From the NCBI RefSeq assembly GCF_003336805.1, contig NZ_QFWJ01000004.1, positions 144,933 to 208,932 of the forward strand: a DNA stretch of 64,000 nucleotides, written 5' to 3'. The notes under the pieces are model-generated. The model ran no database searches. It saw only the letters and a list, made by a program, of their open reading frames with translations, and had not been told where the DNA came from. The translations under genes were made by a program, and so were the position numbers. Origin of the DNA: Marinospirillum perlucidum. Lineage in GTDB: Bacteria > Pseudomonadota > Gammaproteobacteria > Pseudomonadales > Halomonadaceae. Below are positions 7,282 through 16,031 of the stretch, one piece after another (position 1 is the first letter of the stretch; every line of letters begins with the position of its first letter).

Positions 7282-8130
7282 TTAATACATCAGGGTAAAC
7301 AGCTTGCGCCGGGTCTGGATCACCAGTGGATTACCTTCACCCAGCAGTGCAAAGACCTCCAGCAGCGTCTTGTGGGCGACGCCTTCATCATAACCGCGAT
7401 CATCCCGGATAATGGCCATGAGCAAAGTCACTGCCCGGTCATAGTCAGCCTGAACCAGAGCTGCCAGAGCTTTCAGGTAGCGGGCTTCACTGTCATCCCT
7501 TTCTCCAAGAGCCGCCAGCTCCTCTGCTGAAGGCGCTTTTTCTGCAAACTTGAGCCCGGCTTGCAGGCCCTGGACATCCGGGCGCCCCTTTTCGGTTTCC
7601 GGAAGGTTGTCCAGTACCGCCTTGGCTTCGCTGGCTTGGCTTTTCTGCAGCAGAACCCGGGCTAACTGGATCTGCAATTCATAGTCTTCCGGCAACTGGC
7701 TGATAGCCTGCTGCAGCAGCATCTGCGCTTGATCCAGCTGTTCGGCACCGATAAGTTCACGGATTTGTTCTTTCAACTGCTCGACCGGGTTGGTCAGGTG
7801 AGGCTCCAGAAAGGCGCGGATTTCACTTTCCGGCTTGGCACCATTGAACTGGTCCACCAGTTGGCCCTGACTGACCAGCATTACGGTGGGTACGCTGCGA
7901 ACCTGAAATTGGGCCGCCAGTTCCTGCTGTTCTTCGATATTGACCTTGGCAAGGATAAATTTACCCTGATACTCCTCGGCCAGCTTGGTGAGGATGGGCA
8001 TCAGGGCTTTACAGGGTGCGCACCAGTCGGCCCAGAAATCCACCAGCACCGGCTGCTGCATGGATCCTTCCAGAATAATCTGCTGAAAGTTTTCAACGGT
8101 AATATCAACGATATAAGGAGAAGTGCTCAT
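7282..8130 (-). CDS. cnoX: CnoX (YbbN) thioredoxin-fold co-chaperone
   Basis: Thioredoxin domain (about residues 1-110) followed by TPR-like helices (about 115-282), the YbbN/CnoX architecture and normal length. CnoX protects proteins under oxidative (HOCl) stress and hands them to GroEL/ES. The active site here is WCAPC, a full redox CXXC; E. coli YbbN has lost redox activity, so this version probably also reduces disulfides. The product ends in LFTLMY. The gene stands alone on the minus strand, downstream of the DUF2628 gene. Confidence 0.9.
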   Translation of the reverse strand: MSTSPYIVDITVENFQQIILEGSMQQPVLVDFWADWCAPCKALMPILTKLAEEYQGKFILAKVNIEEQQELAAQFQVRSVPTVMLVSQGQLVDQFNGAKPESEIRAFLEPHLTNPVEQLKEQIRELIGAEQLDQAQMLLQQAISQLPEDYELQIQLARVLLQKSQASEAKAVLDNLPETEKGRPDVQGLQAGLKFAEKAPSAEELAALGERDDSEARYLKALAALVQADYDRAVTLLMAIIRDDRGYDEGVAHKTLLEVFALLGEGNPLVIQTRRKLFTLMY

Positions 8131-8201
8131 GCGGCATCCTGTATTTCAGTGTAAGAATTTAATAGCAGTAATGGAGACAGCCGCGCAGAAATTCAACCGG
8201 C

Positions 8202-8723
8202 TTAGCGGCGCTTCCAGGGGCGGGCATTAAAATCGGAAGGTGGCGGTTGGTTGCTGTTAGCTGCGGCATTGTCGCGGATATCACGAAAATCCTTGCCAAA
8301 ACGGGCGCCTTTTTGCTGGCTTGGTTCGGCTTTGCCTGCAGGTGCGGCATTGGCTTTTTCCCGGCGTTTAACCGCCTGGATCGCTTTGGTGGCTGACTCA
8401 CTGTTGATTCGCTTGATCAGCTGATAGCCTTGACCTTCCAGATGGCTGCAAACCCATTGTTGCCCCTGGGCACCGGCCCAAAGCGGGAGTAGTGCCAGGC
8501 CAGCGACACCGGAAAGCATCAATATGGGGGAGTTGAGATAGGCACCTGCACCTATGGCGCTGCCCATGAGGAGAAAGCCGAGAAAAAGCAGGAAGGCTTT
8601 GCCCCAGAGGCTATTGGCACCAGCCCAAAGGAAGCTGGCAAGAAAAGCGCCCAGGCTGAAGCCGACAGGCACGGCCTGATAGTTTTTCTTTTGGTTATGC
8701 TGGTAGATACGAAAAACCGGCAT
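8202..8723 (-). CDS. DUF2628-family membrane protein
   Basis: The 173-residue protein has a short N-terminal polar part, the family phrase VPVGFSLGAFLASFLWAG, about three membrane helices between residues 25 and 95, and the following QGYQLI motif. The last 60 residues are basic and disordered, rich in A, K and R (FGKDFRDIRDN). The hydrophobic core fits DUF2628; the function of that family is unknown. It lies between cnoX and ettA on the same strand, probably as a separate unit because a hairpin precedes it. Confidence 0.7.
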   Translation of the reverse strand: MPVFRIYQHNQKKNYQAVPVGFSLGAFLASFLWAGANSLWGKAFLLFLGFLLMGSAIGAGAYLNSPILMLSGVAGLALLPLWAGAQGQQWVCSHLEGQGYQLIKRINSESATKAIQAVKRREKANAAPAGKAEPSQQKGARFGKDFRDIRDNAAANSNQPPPSDFNARPWKRR

Positions 8724-8773
8724 GCTTGCGTACTTCCTGTTCGGCTAATGATTGGCTGGACAGGTTATTATTC

Positions 8774-8805
8774 CTGAAAAGCGGCTTGCCCTGCCAGCTT
8801 TTCAG
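8774..8805 (-). terminator. Hairpin downstream of ettA
   Basis: Perfect 9-bp arms CTGAAAAGC/GCTTTTCAG with an inner GGC/GCC pairing. It lies 40 bases after the ettA stop. There is no long T tract, so it may be a weak terminator or an RNA 3' stabiliser. Confidence 0.45.
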
Positions 8806-8844
8806 GGTAACAACTTGTTTGAAGTTTGATCTGTCCTGAGGTGA

Positions 8845-10506
8845 TCAGGCGTCGATACGCTTGTATTTCATCCTTTTTGGCGTATCACTGCCAACTCGTT
8901 TTTTGTGATCTTCTTCATATTCCTGATAATTACCTTCAAAGAAAACCACCTTGGAATCCCCTTCATAGGCTAGGATATGAGTGGCAATCCGGTCCAGGAA
9001 CCAGCGATCGTGCGAAATCACCAGAGCGCAACCGGGGAAGGCTAGCAATGCTTCTTCCAGGGCGCGCAGGGTTTCAATATCCAGGTCGTTGGAGGGTTCG
9101 TCCAGTAGCAGCACATTGCCGCCTTGCTTGAGTGTCAGTGCCAGATGCAGGCGGCCTCGCTCACCCCCGGAAAGATCTCCGACACGTTTCTGCTGGTCAT
9201 TGCCCTTGAAGTTGAAGCGACCGACATAGGCGCGTGAAGGCATTTCCACGGTACCGACCTTGAGGATGTCAGCACCATCGGAGACGGCCTCAAATACGGT
9301 TTTCTGGTCTTCCAGACCTTCGCGTGACTGGTCCACACTGGCTACTTGCACGGTTTCGCCGACAACCACTTCACCGGAATCCGGTTGTTCCTTGCCTTCA
9401 ATCAGCTTGAAGAGAGTAGATTTACCTGCACCATTACCGCCGACAATACCGACGATGGCCCCCTTGGGAACGCTGAAATCCAGGTTTTCAAACAGCAGGT
9501 TGCCTTCAAAGCCTTTGCTGACGTTATTGAATTCCAGCACCTTGTCACCCAGGCGTGGTCCGGGTGGAATGTAGATCTCGTTGGTCTCGTTGCGCTTCTG
9601 GAATTCCTGGCTGGACAGCTCTTCGAACTGCTTGAGACGTGCCTTGGATTTGGATTGACGCCCCTTGGTACCCTGGCGAACCCATTCCAGTTCGTGCTGG
9701 ACTGCTTTACGGTGGGCTGCTTCCTGCTTGGCTTCCTGTTCCAGGCGTTTTTCCTTGGCCTCCAGCCAGGCGGAATAGTTGCCTTCAAAGGGGATACCCA
9801 TGCCGCGGTCGAGTTCCAGAATCCAGCCAGCGACATTGTCCAGGAAGTAGCGGTCGTGGGTGATGGCAACCACGGTGCCGGTGTAATCGTGCAGGAAGCG
9901 CTCCAGCCAGGCGACGGACTCGGCATCCAGGTGGTTGGTGGGCTCGTCAAGCAGGAGCATGTCGGGGCTGGAAAGCAGCAGGCGGCAGAGGGCTACACGG
10001 CGCTTTTCACCACCGGAGAGATTAACGACCTTGGCATCCCATTCGGGTAGGCGCAGGGCATCGGCAGCCACTTCCAGTTTGCGCTCCAGGTTGTGGGCAT
10101 CCGAGGCTTCGATGATATTTTCCAGCTTGGCCTGTTCGGCAGCCAGGGCATCAAAGTCGGCATCAGGATCGGCATAGGCTGCATAGATTTCATCCAGCTT
10201 GGCCTGGGCGTCCTTGACTTCAGAGACTGCCTCTTCAACGACTTCCTTGACGGTTTTCTCAGGATCCAGCTCTGGCTCCTGGGGCAGATAGCCGACATTG
10301 ATGTCCGGCATGGGGCGGGCTTCACCGTGGAAATCCTTGTCCACGCCGGCCATGATGCGCAGCAGCGTGGATTTACCGGCACCATTCAGACCCAGAACAC
10401 CGATTTTGGCGCCGGGGAAAAAAGATAGGGAGATGTCTTTGAGGATATCTTTCTTGGGTGGAATGGTTTTGCCCACCCGATGCATGGTATAGACGTACTG
10501 AGCCAT
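8845..10506 (-). CDS. ettA: Energy-dependent translational throttle EttA (ABC-F ATPase)
   Basis: Ribosome E-site-binding ABC-F protein that gates the first elongation steps according to ATP/ADP. There are two ABC domains. The first has GLNGAGKST, LSGGEKRRVAL and LLLLDEPTNHLD; the second has GGNGAGKST, LSGGERGRLHLAL and LLLLDEPSNDLD. The start at 10506 (MAQYVYTMHRV) gives 553 residues, in line with E. coli EttA (555), and is preferred over an in-frame codon 51 bases upstream. An AAGGAG site lies about 12 bases before it, a rather long gap. A hairpin follows the gene. Confidence 0.95.
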   Translation of the reverse strand: MAQYVYTMHRVGKTIPPKKDILKDISLSFFPGAKIGVLGLNGAGKSTLLRIMAGVDKDFHGEARPMPDINVGYLPQEPELDPEKTVKEVVEEAVSEVKDAQAKLDEIYAAYADPDADFDALAAEQAKLENIIEASDAHNLERKLEVAADALRLPEWDAKVVNLSGGEKRRVALCRLLLSSPDMLLLDEPTNHLDAESVAWLERFLHDYTGTVVAITHDRYFLDNVAGWILELDRGMGIPFEGNYSAWLEAKEKRLEQEAKQEAAHRKAVQHELEWVRQGTKGRQSKSKARLKQFEELSSQEFQKRNETNEIYIPPGPRLGDKVLEFNNVSKGFEGNLLFENLDFSVPKGAIVGIVGGNGAGKSTLFKLIEGKEQPDSGEVVVGETVQVASVDQSREGLEDQKTVFEAVSDGADILKVGTVEMPSRAYVGRFNFKGNDQQKRVGDLSGGERGRLHLALTLKQGGNVLLLDEPSNDLDIETLRALEEALLAFPGCALVISHDRWFLDRIATHILAYEGDSKVVFFEGNYQEYEEDHKKRVGSDTPKRMKYKRIDA

Positions 10507-10841
10507 AAACTGCTTTAACTCCTTGAAAACCTTGGCCGGATAGGAATGCCGGGGCAAAAGCCAGCCGCATCGACATTCAACTTGAATTAAGGACGCATGA
10601 TAGGTGGATGCCGGACAGATTGCCAGCCTGAAGCAGCTCGCTTTGCTCTGGTTAGCATCAAGACGGATCAGCTGCGTTCATCTTGGTGAGACGCTTAAGG
10701 GGTTATCCAGAGCCAGCAAGAAGCTTTCCTGAGAAGTATTCATCTTCAATCGTTTATTTTTTTGATAGGAAGCCGGGCCGGGACTGAGGTAGAATAGTGG
10801 CCTTCAATTTTTGCAACCTAGTAAAGCCCACCGGGGAAGCC
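10507..10841. other. 335-bp divergent intergenic region between ettA and glyA
   Basis: No ORF with coding character and no riboswitch fold was recognised, in particular no glycine-riboswitch-like sequence. It must hold the promoters of both ettA (minus) and glyA (plus). The only promoter-like element fixed is TAGAAT at 10790-10795 on the glyA side. Confidence 0.6.
10788..10798 (+). promoter_or_regulatory. Possible -10 region of glyA
   Basis: GGTAGAATAGT (TAGAAT at 10790-10795) lies 47 bases before the glyA ATG. The same 11-mer occurs before nrdR, and a 10-base version before prfB. No good -35 is visible. Confidence 0.4.
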
Positions 10842-12098
10842 ATGTTTAGTCGTAAAATGAATATTGCTGATTTTGATGCTGATGTCTGGTCTGCCATGCA
10901 GGAAGAAGTTCAGCGTCAAGAAGATCATATTGAGCTGATTGCATCGGAAAACTACACCAGCCCAAGAGTCATGGAAGCGCAGGGCAGCCTCCTGACCAAC
11001 AAGTACGCTGAAGGCTACCCAGGCAAGCGCTATTACGGCGGCTGTGAATTTGTTGATAAAGTGGAGCAGCTGGCCATTGATCGTGCCTGTGAACTCTTTG
11101 GCGCCACCTACGCCAATGTTCAACCGCATTCTGGTTCTCAGGCCAACTCGGCTGTTTTTCTGGCACTGGTCAAACCAGGCGATACCGTGCTGGGCATGAG
11201 CCTGGCTGAAGGTGGTCACCTGACTCACGGTGCCAAGCCCAACTTCTCCGGCAAGCTTTACAATGCCGTTCAGTATGGCCTCAACCCTGATACTGGCGAA
11301 ATCGATTACGCTGAAGTTGAGCGCCTGGCTGTGGAACATCAGCCCAAGATGATTATTGCCGGTTTCTCGGCCTACTCCAAGGTGATTGATTGGGGTAAAT
11401 TCCGCGAAATTGCTGACAAGGTGGGTGCCTACCTGTTTGTGGATATGGCCCATATCGCCGGTCTGGTTGCTGCTGGTGTTTATCCCAGCCCCATGAAGCA
11501 CGCCCATGTGGTGACCACGACCACTCACAAGACCCTGCGTGGTCCTCGTGGTGGTTTGATCCTTTCCGCCTGTGATGATGAAGACATCTACAAGAAGCTG
11601 AACTCGGCTGTCTTCCCTGGTGGTCAGGGTGGTCCTCTGATGCATGTGATTGCTGCCAAGGCGGTCTGCTTCAAGGAAGCCATGAGTGATGAATTCAAAA
11701 CCTACCAGGCACAGGTGGTGAAAAACGCCCAGGCCATGGCCAAGGTGATGATGGAGCGTGGCTATGATGTGGTTTCCAACGGTACTGAAGACCACCTCTT
11801 CCTGCTGAGCCTGATTTCCAAGGGCCTGACCGGTAAAGAGGCGGATGCCGCTCTGGGTGCAGCCCACATTACCGTCAACAAGAATGCGGTTCCCAAGGAT
11901 CCACAAAGTCCTTTTGTCACCTCGGGTCTGCGTATCGGTACCCCGGCAGTTACCACGCGTGGTTTTGGTGAAGCCGAGTGCACCGAGCTGGCAGGCTGGA
12001 TTTGCGATATTCTCGATGATATCAACAACACGCAAATTCAGGAGAGTGTGAAGCAGAAGGTGGCTGATCTCTGCAGCCGCTTCCCTGTTTACCAGTAA
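10842..12098 (+). CDS. glyA: Serine hydroxymethyltransferase
   Basis: PLP enzyme interconverting serine and glycine with transfer of a one-carbon unit to tetrahydrofolate. The start at 10842 ([16 protein letters not shown]) gives 418 residues, the usual length; an upstream in-frame codon would add an uncharacteristic 15-residue tail. Visible motifs are [12 protein letters not shown], the SGSQAN region and the PLP lysine in [14 protein letters not shown]. It is monocistronic, ending at a GC-rich hairpin at 12108. Confidence 0.97.
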   Translation: MFSRKMNIADFDADVWSAMQEEVQRQEDHIELIASENYTSPRVMEAQGSLLTNKYAEGYPGKRYYGGCEFVDKVEQLAIDRACELFGATYANVQPHSGSQANSAVFLALVKPGDTVLGMSLAEGGHLTHGAKPNFSGKLYNAVQYGLNPDTGEIDYAEVERLAVEHQPKMIIAGFSAYSKVIDWGKFREIADKVGAYLFVDMAHIAGLVAAGVYPSPMKHAHVVTTTTHKTLRGPRGGLILSACDDEDIYKKLNSAVFPGGQGGPLMHVIAAKAVCFKEAMSDEFKTYQAQVVKNAQAMAKVMMERGYDVVSNGTEDHLFLLSLISKGLTGKEADAALGAAHITVNKNAVPKDPQSPFVTSGLRIGTPAVTTRGFGEAECTELAGWICDILDDINNTQIQESVKQKVADLCSRFPVYQ

Positions 12099-12107
12099 GA
12101 CCGCTTG

Positions 12108-12128
12108 CCCCTGCCCGTTGGGCAGGGG
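12108..12128 (+). terminator. GC-rich hairpin after glyA
   Basis: Perfect 9-bp stem CCCCTGCCC/GGGCAGGGG with a GTT loop, starting 10 bases after the glyA stop. The T tail is weak (TGCTTCCCTT). Confidence 0.65.
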
Positions 12129-12174
12129 TGCTTCCCTTCGCTTCCCCCCCGGTTTCTCTCAGGGAGCTTTTGCA

Positions 12175-12185
12175 GGTAGAATAGT
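12175..12185 (+). promoter_or_regulatory. Possible -10 region of the nrdR-rib operon
   Basis: GGTAGAATAGT, identical to the element before glyA, 40 bases before the nrdR start. Confidence 0.4.
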
Positions 12186-12224
12186 CTCCATTGCAATTTC
12201 AACTGTCCTTTGGCGGTAGACGTC

Positions 12225-12698
12225 ATGCATTGCCCTTTCTGTGGTGCCGAAGAAACGAAAGTCAGTGATTCACGCCTGGTGGCTGGCGGCGATCAGGTTC
12301 GTCGACGGCGTCAATGCGTTGCCTGCAGTGAACGTTTCACTACCTACGAAACAGCCGAGCTCCTGATGCCTCGCGTGGTCAAACGCGATGGTTCCCGTGA
12401 AGTTTTTGATGAAAACAAGCTGCGTGCCGGTCTGGCCCGAGCCCTGGAAAAGCGGCCCGTGGATACCGAGACACTGGAAGCAGCTCTGGAAAGAATTCGT
12501 CAGCAGTTGCTAGCCAGGGGCGAGCGTGAAGTGCCTTCCTTGCAGGTGGGTGAGCTGGTTATGCAGCAGTTGAAAAGGCTGGATCAGGTGGCTTATATCC
12601 GTTTTGCTTCCGTTTATCGGCAATTCAAGGACTTGAACGAATTCCGGGCCGAAATTGATCAGCTGGCTGCCAATCCGGATTCCGGAATCGACAGCTGA
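12225..12698 (+). CDS. nrdR: Transcriptional repressor NrdR
   Basis: ATP/dATP-sensing repressor of ribonucleotide reductase operons. It has an N-terminal zinc ribbon with CPFC and CVAC pairs (residues 3-34) and then an ATP-cone domain beginning at [16 protein letters not shown]. The ATG at 12225 gives 157 residues starting MHCPFCG, as in the family; the codon 15 bases upstream would add MAVDV, which is not conserved. It opens the nrdR-ribD-ribB-ribH-nusB-thiL-pgpA run, a common gammaproteobacterial arrangement. No NrdR box was identified nearby. Confidence 0.95.
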   Translation: MHCPFCGAEETKVSDSRLVAGGDQVRRRRQCVACSERFTTYETAELLMPRVVKRDGSREVFDENKLRAGLARALEKRPVDTETLEAALERIRQQLLARGEREVPSLQVGELVMQQLKRLDQVAYIRFASVYRQFKDLNEFRAEIDQLAANPDSGIDS

Positions 12699-12733
12699 AG
12701 CATCCATCCATTAGTCGTCATTCAAGGTTTCTC

Positions 12734-13864
12734 GTGCCGCGAACTGAATACATGGCAAAAGCGCTACAGCTAGCGCGCCAGGGGCTTTATACCACCCGTC
12801 CCAATCCGAGAGTTGGTTGTGTACTGGTCAAGAATGACCGGATCCTGGGTGCCGGGGCGCATCTCAAGGCAGGTGAGCCCCATGCTGAAATCCATGCCCT
12901 GCGTCAGGCCGGAGCAGAAGCTGCAGGCGCTGATGCCTATGTCACTCTGGAGCCCTGTAGTCACCAGGGCCGTACGCCGCCCTGTGCTGATGCCTTGATA
13001 AAGGCAGGCGTCAAGCGGGTTTTTGTGGGTATGCAGGACCCCAACCCTCAGGTTGCAGGGCGGGGTCTGGCACGTTTGCAAGCTGCTGGCATTGAGGTGG
13101 AATCAGGATTGTTGGAAGAGGCGGCCCAAGCATTGAACCCCGGGTTTATCCGGCGTATGCAAAGCGGGCGTCCCTGGTTGGTGGCCAAACAGGCGGCCAG
13201 TCTGGACGGACGCACGGCCATGGCTTCCGGTGAATCCCAGTGGATTACCGGTCCTGAAGCCAGGGCTGATGTGCAGGAATTACGCGCAGCCAGTTGTGCG
13301 ATTATTACCGGTATTGAAAGCCTGCTGACCGATAACAGTCGTTTGACGGTCAGGGATGAACGCTTCACCGGCTTGCCGGGTTTTACCCAGCCGCTGCGGG
13401 TGGTGTTGGACTCCCAGTTACGCTGCCCGCCGAGCGCCGAGATTTTTCAGCAGGCGGGTAGTACACTGGTCGCCACTTTGCAGGCGAGTCGCGATCGTAA
13501 GCCAGAAGAGGCGGCAGCCCTGGAAGCGGCCGGGGCCGAACTGATGCTTCTGCCTGCTGCCCCCTGCGGTCAGCGCCTGGATCTGGAAGCACTGGTCAAG
13601 GCACTGGGTGCACGAGAATGCAATCAATTAATGCTGGAAGCTGGCTCCCAACTGACCGGAGCTTTTTTGCAGCAGGGTTTGATCGATGAACTAAGACTTT
13701 ATCTGGCTCCACGCTTTTTGGGGTCAGCGGCCCGGGGTTTGCTGGAACTGCCCGGACTGAACAAACTGGCCGCAGCCCCCGAGCTGGAAGTGACCGAGGT
13801 GCGGGCAGTAGGAAAAGACTGGCGTTTTCAGCTTAAACCGCTGAACCAGCCGTCAGCTCAATAA
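12734..13864 (+). CDS. ribD: Bifunctional riboflavin deaminase/reductase RibD
   Basis: Catalyses the second and third steps from GTP to riboflavin. The N-terminal deaminase has the zinc motifs HAEIHAL and PCSHQGRTPPCADALI (about residues 50-90). The C-terminal reductase begins near residue 145 (PWLVAKQAASLDGRTA). The GTG start at 12734 is followed by MPRTEYMAKALQLARQG, the family N-terminus. The 376-residue length is normal. It lies 35 bases after nrdR and 15 bases before ribB. Unusually, no riboflavin synthase gene (ribE/ribC) lies between ribD and ribB, where many relatives have one. Confidence 0.95.
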   Translation: MPRTEYMAKALQLARQGLYTTRPNPRVGCVLVKNDRILGAGAHLKAGEPHAEIHALRQAGAEAAGADAYVTLEPCSHQGRTPPCADALIKAGVKRVFVGMQDPNPQVAGRGLARLQAAGIEVESGLLEEAAQALNPGFIRRMQSGRPWLVAKQAASLDGRTAMASGESQWITGPEARADVQELRAASCAIITGIESLLTDNSRLTVRDERFTGLPGFTQPLRVVLDSQLRCPPSAEIFQQAGSTLVATLQASRDRKPEEAAALEAAGAELMLLPAAPCGQRLDLEALVKALGARECNQLMLEAGSQLTGAFLQQGLIDELRLYLAPRFLGSAARGLLELPGLNKLAAAPELEVTEVRAVGKDWRFQLKPLNQPSAQ

Positions 13865-13879
13865 ATTCAAGAGAGCATT

Positions 13880-14995
13880 ATGGCTTTAAATACGATTGAA
13901 GAGATTATTGAAGATATTCGCCAAGGCAAGATGGTCATCCTGATGGATGATGAAGACCGCGAAAATGAAGGCGATCTGATTATTGCCTCGGAAAAGGTCC
14001 GGGCGGAAGACATCAACTTCATGGCCCGTCATGCTTGTGGCCTGATTTGTATGACCCTGACTTCGGAACGCTGTGAGCAGTTGGATCTACCCCTGATGGT
14101 GGATAGCAATGGTGCCCAGTTCTCAACCAATTTCACCCTGTCGATCGAAGCGGCCGAAGGGGTCACTACCGGTATTTCCGCAGCAGACCGGGCCACCACC
14201 GTTCAGGCCGCCGTGGCGCGTAATGCCAAGCCTGAAGACATCGTTCAGCCGGGGCATATCTTCCCGCTGCGTGCTCAAGCCGGTGGTGTGCTGCAAAGAG
14301 CCGGGCATACCGAAGCCGGTTGCGATCTGGCCCATCTGGCTGGTTACGAGCCTTCAGCAGTGATTGTGGAAATCATGAATGAAGACGGCACCATGGCCCG
14401 TCGCCCCGAGCTGGAAGAATTTGCAGCTCGTCACGGTATTAAAATCGGTACCATTGCCGATTTGATTCACTATCGGGTGGTGAATGAAACCACCGTCGAG
14501 AAGGGTGAGAGCTATACGCTGGATACCGAGCATGGCAGTTTTCAGGTCACCGCCTTCCGTGACAGTGTACAAGGCGGCTCCCATCTGGCACTGGTCAAGG
14601 GGCAACCACAGCCGGAAAAGCCCACCCTGGTTCGTGTCCACCAGGCGGATACCTGCAAGGATCTGCTGGATGCCAAGCATCCGCGCAAACCCAGCTGGAG
14701 TCTGCGAGGCTCCCTGAAGCGTATCGCCGAGGAAGGCGAAGGCGTTGTGGTGCTGCTTGATAATCAGGAACCCAGTACGGATCTGGAAAGCCAGCTGAAG
14801 CGTTTCCTGGGATTGGAACGGGAAACCAGAACGGCCAATCAGGATGGTGCCGGTACCTATCTGACCATAGGCACGGGTGCCCAGATATTGCGCGAAGTCG
14901 GCGTGGGCAAGATGCGACTGCTTTCCTCACCGCTTAAATTCGGGGCCCTTTCCGGTTTTGATCTGGAAATTGTGGAAACCCTGAGCGCTGAATAA
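13880..14995 (+). CDS. ribB: 3,4-dihydroxy-2-butanone-4-phosphate synthase with degenerate GTP cyclohydrolase II-like domain
   Basis: The N-terminal 200 residues are RibB, making the four-carbon riboflavin precursor from ribulose 5-phosphate. Conserved stretches are MDDEDRENEGDL, GAQFSTNFT, GHIFPLRAQAGGVLQRAGHTE and the region around residue 180. The C-terminal 165 residues align with GTP cyclohydrolase II, but the CDC zinc cysteines and catalytic REGR loop are absent (the segment reads SWSLRGSLKRIAEEGEG and then LLDNQEPST). The domain is therefore probably not a cyclohydrolase, and a separate ribA is expected elsewhere. It begins 15 bases after ribD, leaving no room for an FMN riboswitch. 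Confidence 0.92.
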   Translation: MALNTIEEIIEDIRQGKMVILMDDEDRENEGDLIIASEKVRAEDINFMARHACGLICMTLTSERCEQLDLPLMVDSNGAQFSTNFTLSIEAAEGVTTGISAADRATTVQAAVARNAKPEDIVQPGHIFPLRAQAGGVLQRAGHTEAGCDLAHLAGYEPSAVIVEIMNEDGTMARRPELEEFAARHGIKIGTIADLIHYRVVNETTVEKGESYTLDTEHGSFQVTAFRDSVQGGSHLALVKGQPQPEKPTLVRVHQADTCKDLLDAKHPRKPSWSLRGSLKRIAEEGEGVVVLLDNQEPSTDLESQLKRFLGLERETRTANQDGAGTYLTIGTGAQILREVGVGKMRLLSSPLKFGALSGFDLEIVETLSAE

Positions 14996-15021
14996 CTATA
15001 GATGACAGACGAGATTAAAAG

Positions 15022-15501
15022 ATGATGCAGGATATTACCCAGACCGAAGGTCAACTTCACGCCGCAGCAGGACGTTTTGTACTGGTCGTTGGCCGTTTTA
15101 ACAGCTTTGTGGTGGAAAGTCTGGTGGCTGGTGCCATCGATACCCTCAAGCGCCACGGGATCAGCAGTGACCAACTGGAAATTGTCCGTGCTCCAGGTGC
15201 CTGGGAGCTGCCCCTGGCTGTCAAGCAGGTACTGAAAACCCGTCAGCCTGCTGCCGTGATCGTCTTGGGTGCCGTGATTCGGGGCGGTACTCCCCACTTT
15301 GAATACGTGGCTGGTGAATGCAATTCTGCCCTGGGCCGTCTGATGCTGGACAGCGACGTTCCTATCGCCAACGGTGTTCTCACCGTGAATTCCATTGAGC
15401 AGGCAATCGAGCGTTCCGGTACCAAAATGGGCAACAAGGGTGCTGAAGCAGCTGAAGCGGCTCTGGAGATGGTCAATCTGATGAGCGTGCTGGGAGACTG
15501 A
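15022..15501 (+). CDS. ribH: 6,7-dimethyl-8-ribityllumazine synthase
   Basis: Condenses the RibB product with 5-amino-6-ribitylaminouracil. The 159-residue length fits. Motifs seen are [17 protein letters not shown], the active-site stretch [15 protein letters not shown] and [19 protein letters not shown]. The ATG at 15022 is followed immediately by a second ATG; either may be used. It lies 26 bases after ribB and one base before nusB, tightly inside the operon. Confidence 0.96.
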   Translation: MMQDITQTEGQLHAAAGRFVLVVGRFNSFVVESLVAGAIDTLKRHGISSDQLEIVRAPGAWELPLAVKQVLKTRQPAAVIVLGAVIRGGTPHFEYVAGECNSALGRLMLDSDVPIANGVLTVNSIEQAIERSGTKMGNKGAEAAEAALEMVNLMSVLGD

Positions 15502-15502
15502 A

Positions 15503-16003
15503 ATGGCTTCGGAGAAAAAACGCAAGCCATCCCGTAGTGCCCAGCGGCGTGCAGCCCGTCAGCTGACACTGCAGGCTCTTTACCAATGGCAGATTAGCGG
15601 CAACAGCATGCATCAGGTGGAAGCCCATATTCGTGCGGCACTACCGGACGATAGCCTGGAAGAGCATGAGGATATTTCCCAGGTGCTTAAAATTGCCGAC
15701 CTGGCCTATTTTCACGAAATGGCCCAGGCTATTCCCGAGCAGCTGGATGAGCTGGATGAAGGTTTCGCCAGTCTGCTGGACCGACGCACCGAAGAGCTGG
15801 ATCCCATCGAGCTGGCCCTTCTACGTCTGGGCAGCTATGAAATGATTCATCGTATCGATGTTCCCTACCGAGTGGTCATCAATGAGGCCGTCGAGCTGGC
15901 CAAACGCTTTGGTGGTACGGATAGCCACAAATACATCAACGGCATTCTCGATAAGCTGGCCCAGAAATTCCGCAGTGTGGAAGTCAGGGCCAAGCGGTCC
16001 TGA
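15503..16003 (+). CDS. nusB: Transcription antitermination factor NusB
   Basis: RNA-binding partner of NusE/S10 in rRNA antitermination. The 166-residue all-helical protein starts with a basic tail (EKKRKPSRSAQRRAARQLTL) and has the family motifs LQALYQWQISG, DELDPIELALLRLGSYEM and YRVVINEAVELAKRFGGTDS. It starts one base after the ribH stop, so translation is probably coupled. Confidence 0.96.
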   Translation: MASEKKRKPSRSAQRRAARQLTLQALYQWQISGNSMHQVEAHIRAALPDDSLEEHEDISQVLKIADLAYFHEMAQAIPEQLDELDEGFASLLDRRTEELDPIELALLRLGSYEMIHRIDVPYRVVINEAVELAKRFGGTDSHKYINGILDKLAQKFRSVEVRAKRS

Positions 16004-16031
16004 TCCCGGGCAATTGGAGCGGTAACCGGTT

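Noticed and set aside
10507..10841. Glycine riboswitch before glyA
   Set aside because: Length would allow one, but no conserved aptamer-like sequence was found.
10818..12035. 405-codon open frame antisense to glyA
   Set aside because: Exact shadow of a strongly conserved gene; no ribosome site and low-complexity composition.
13865..13879. FMN riboswitch before ribB
   Set aside because: Only 15 bases separate ribD and ribB.
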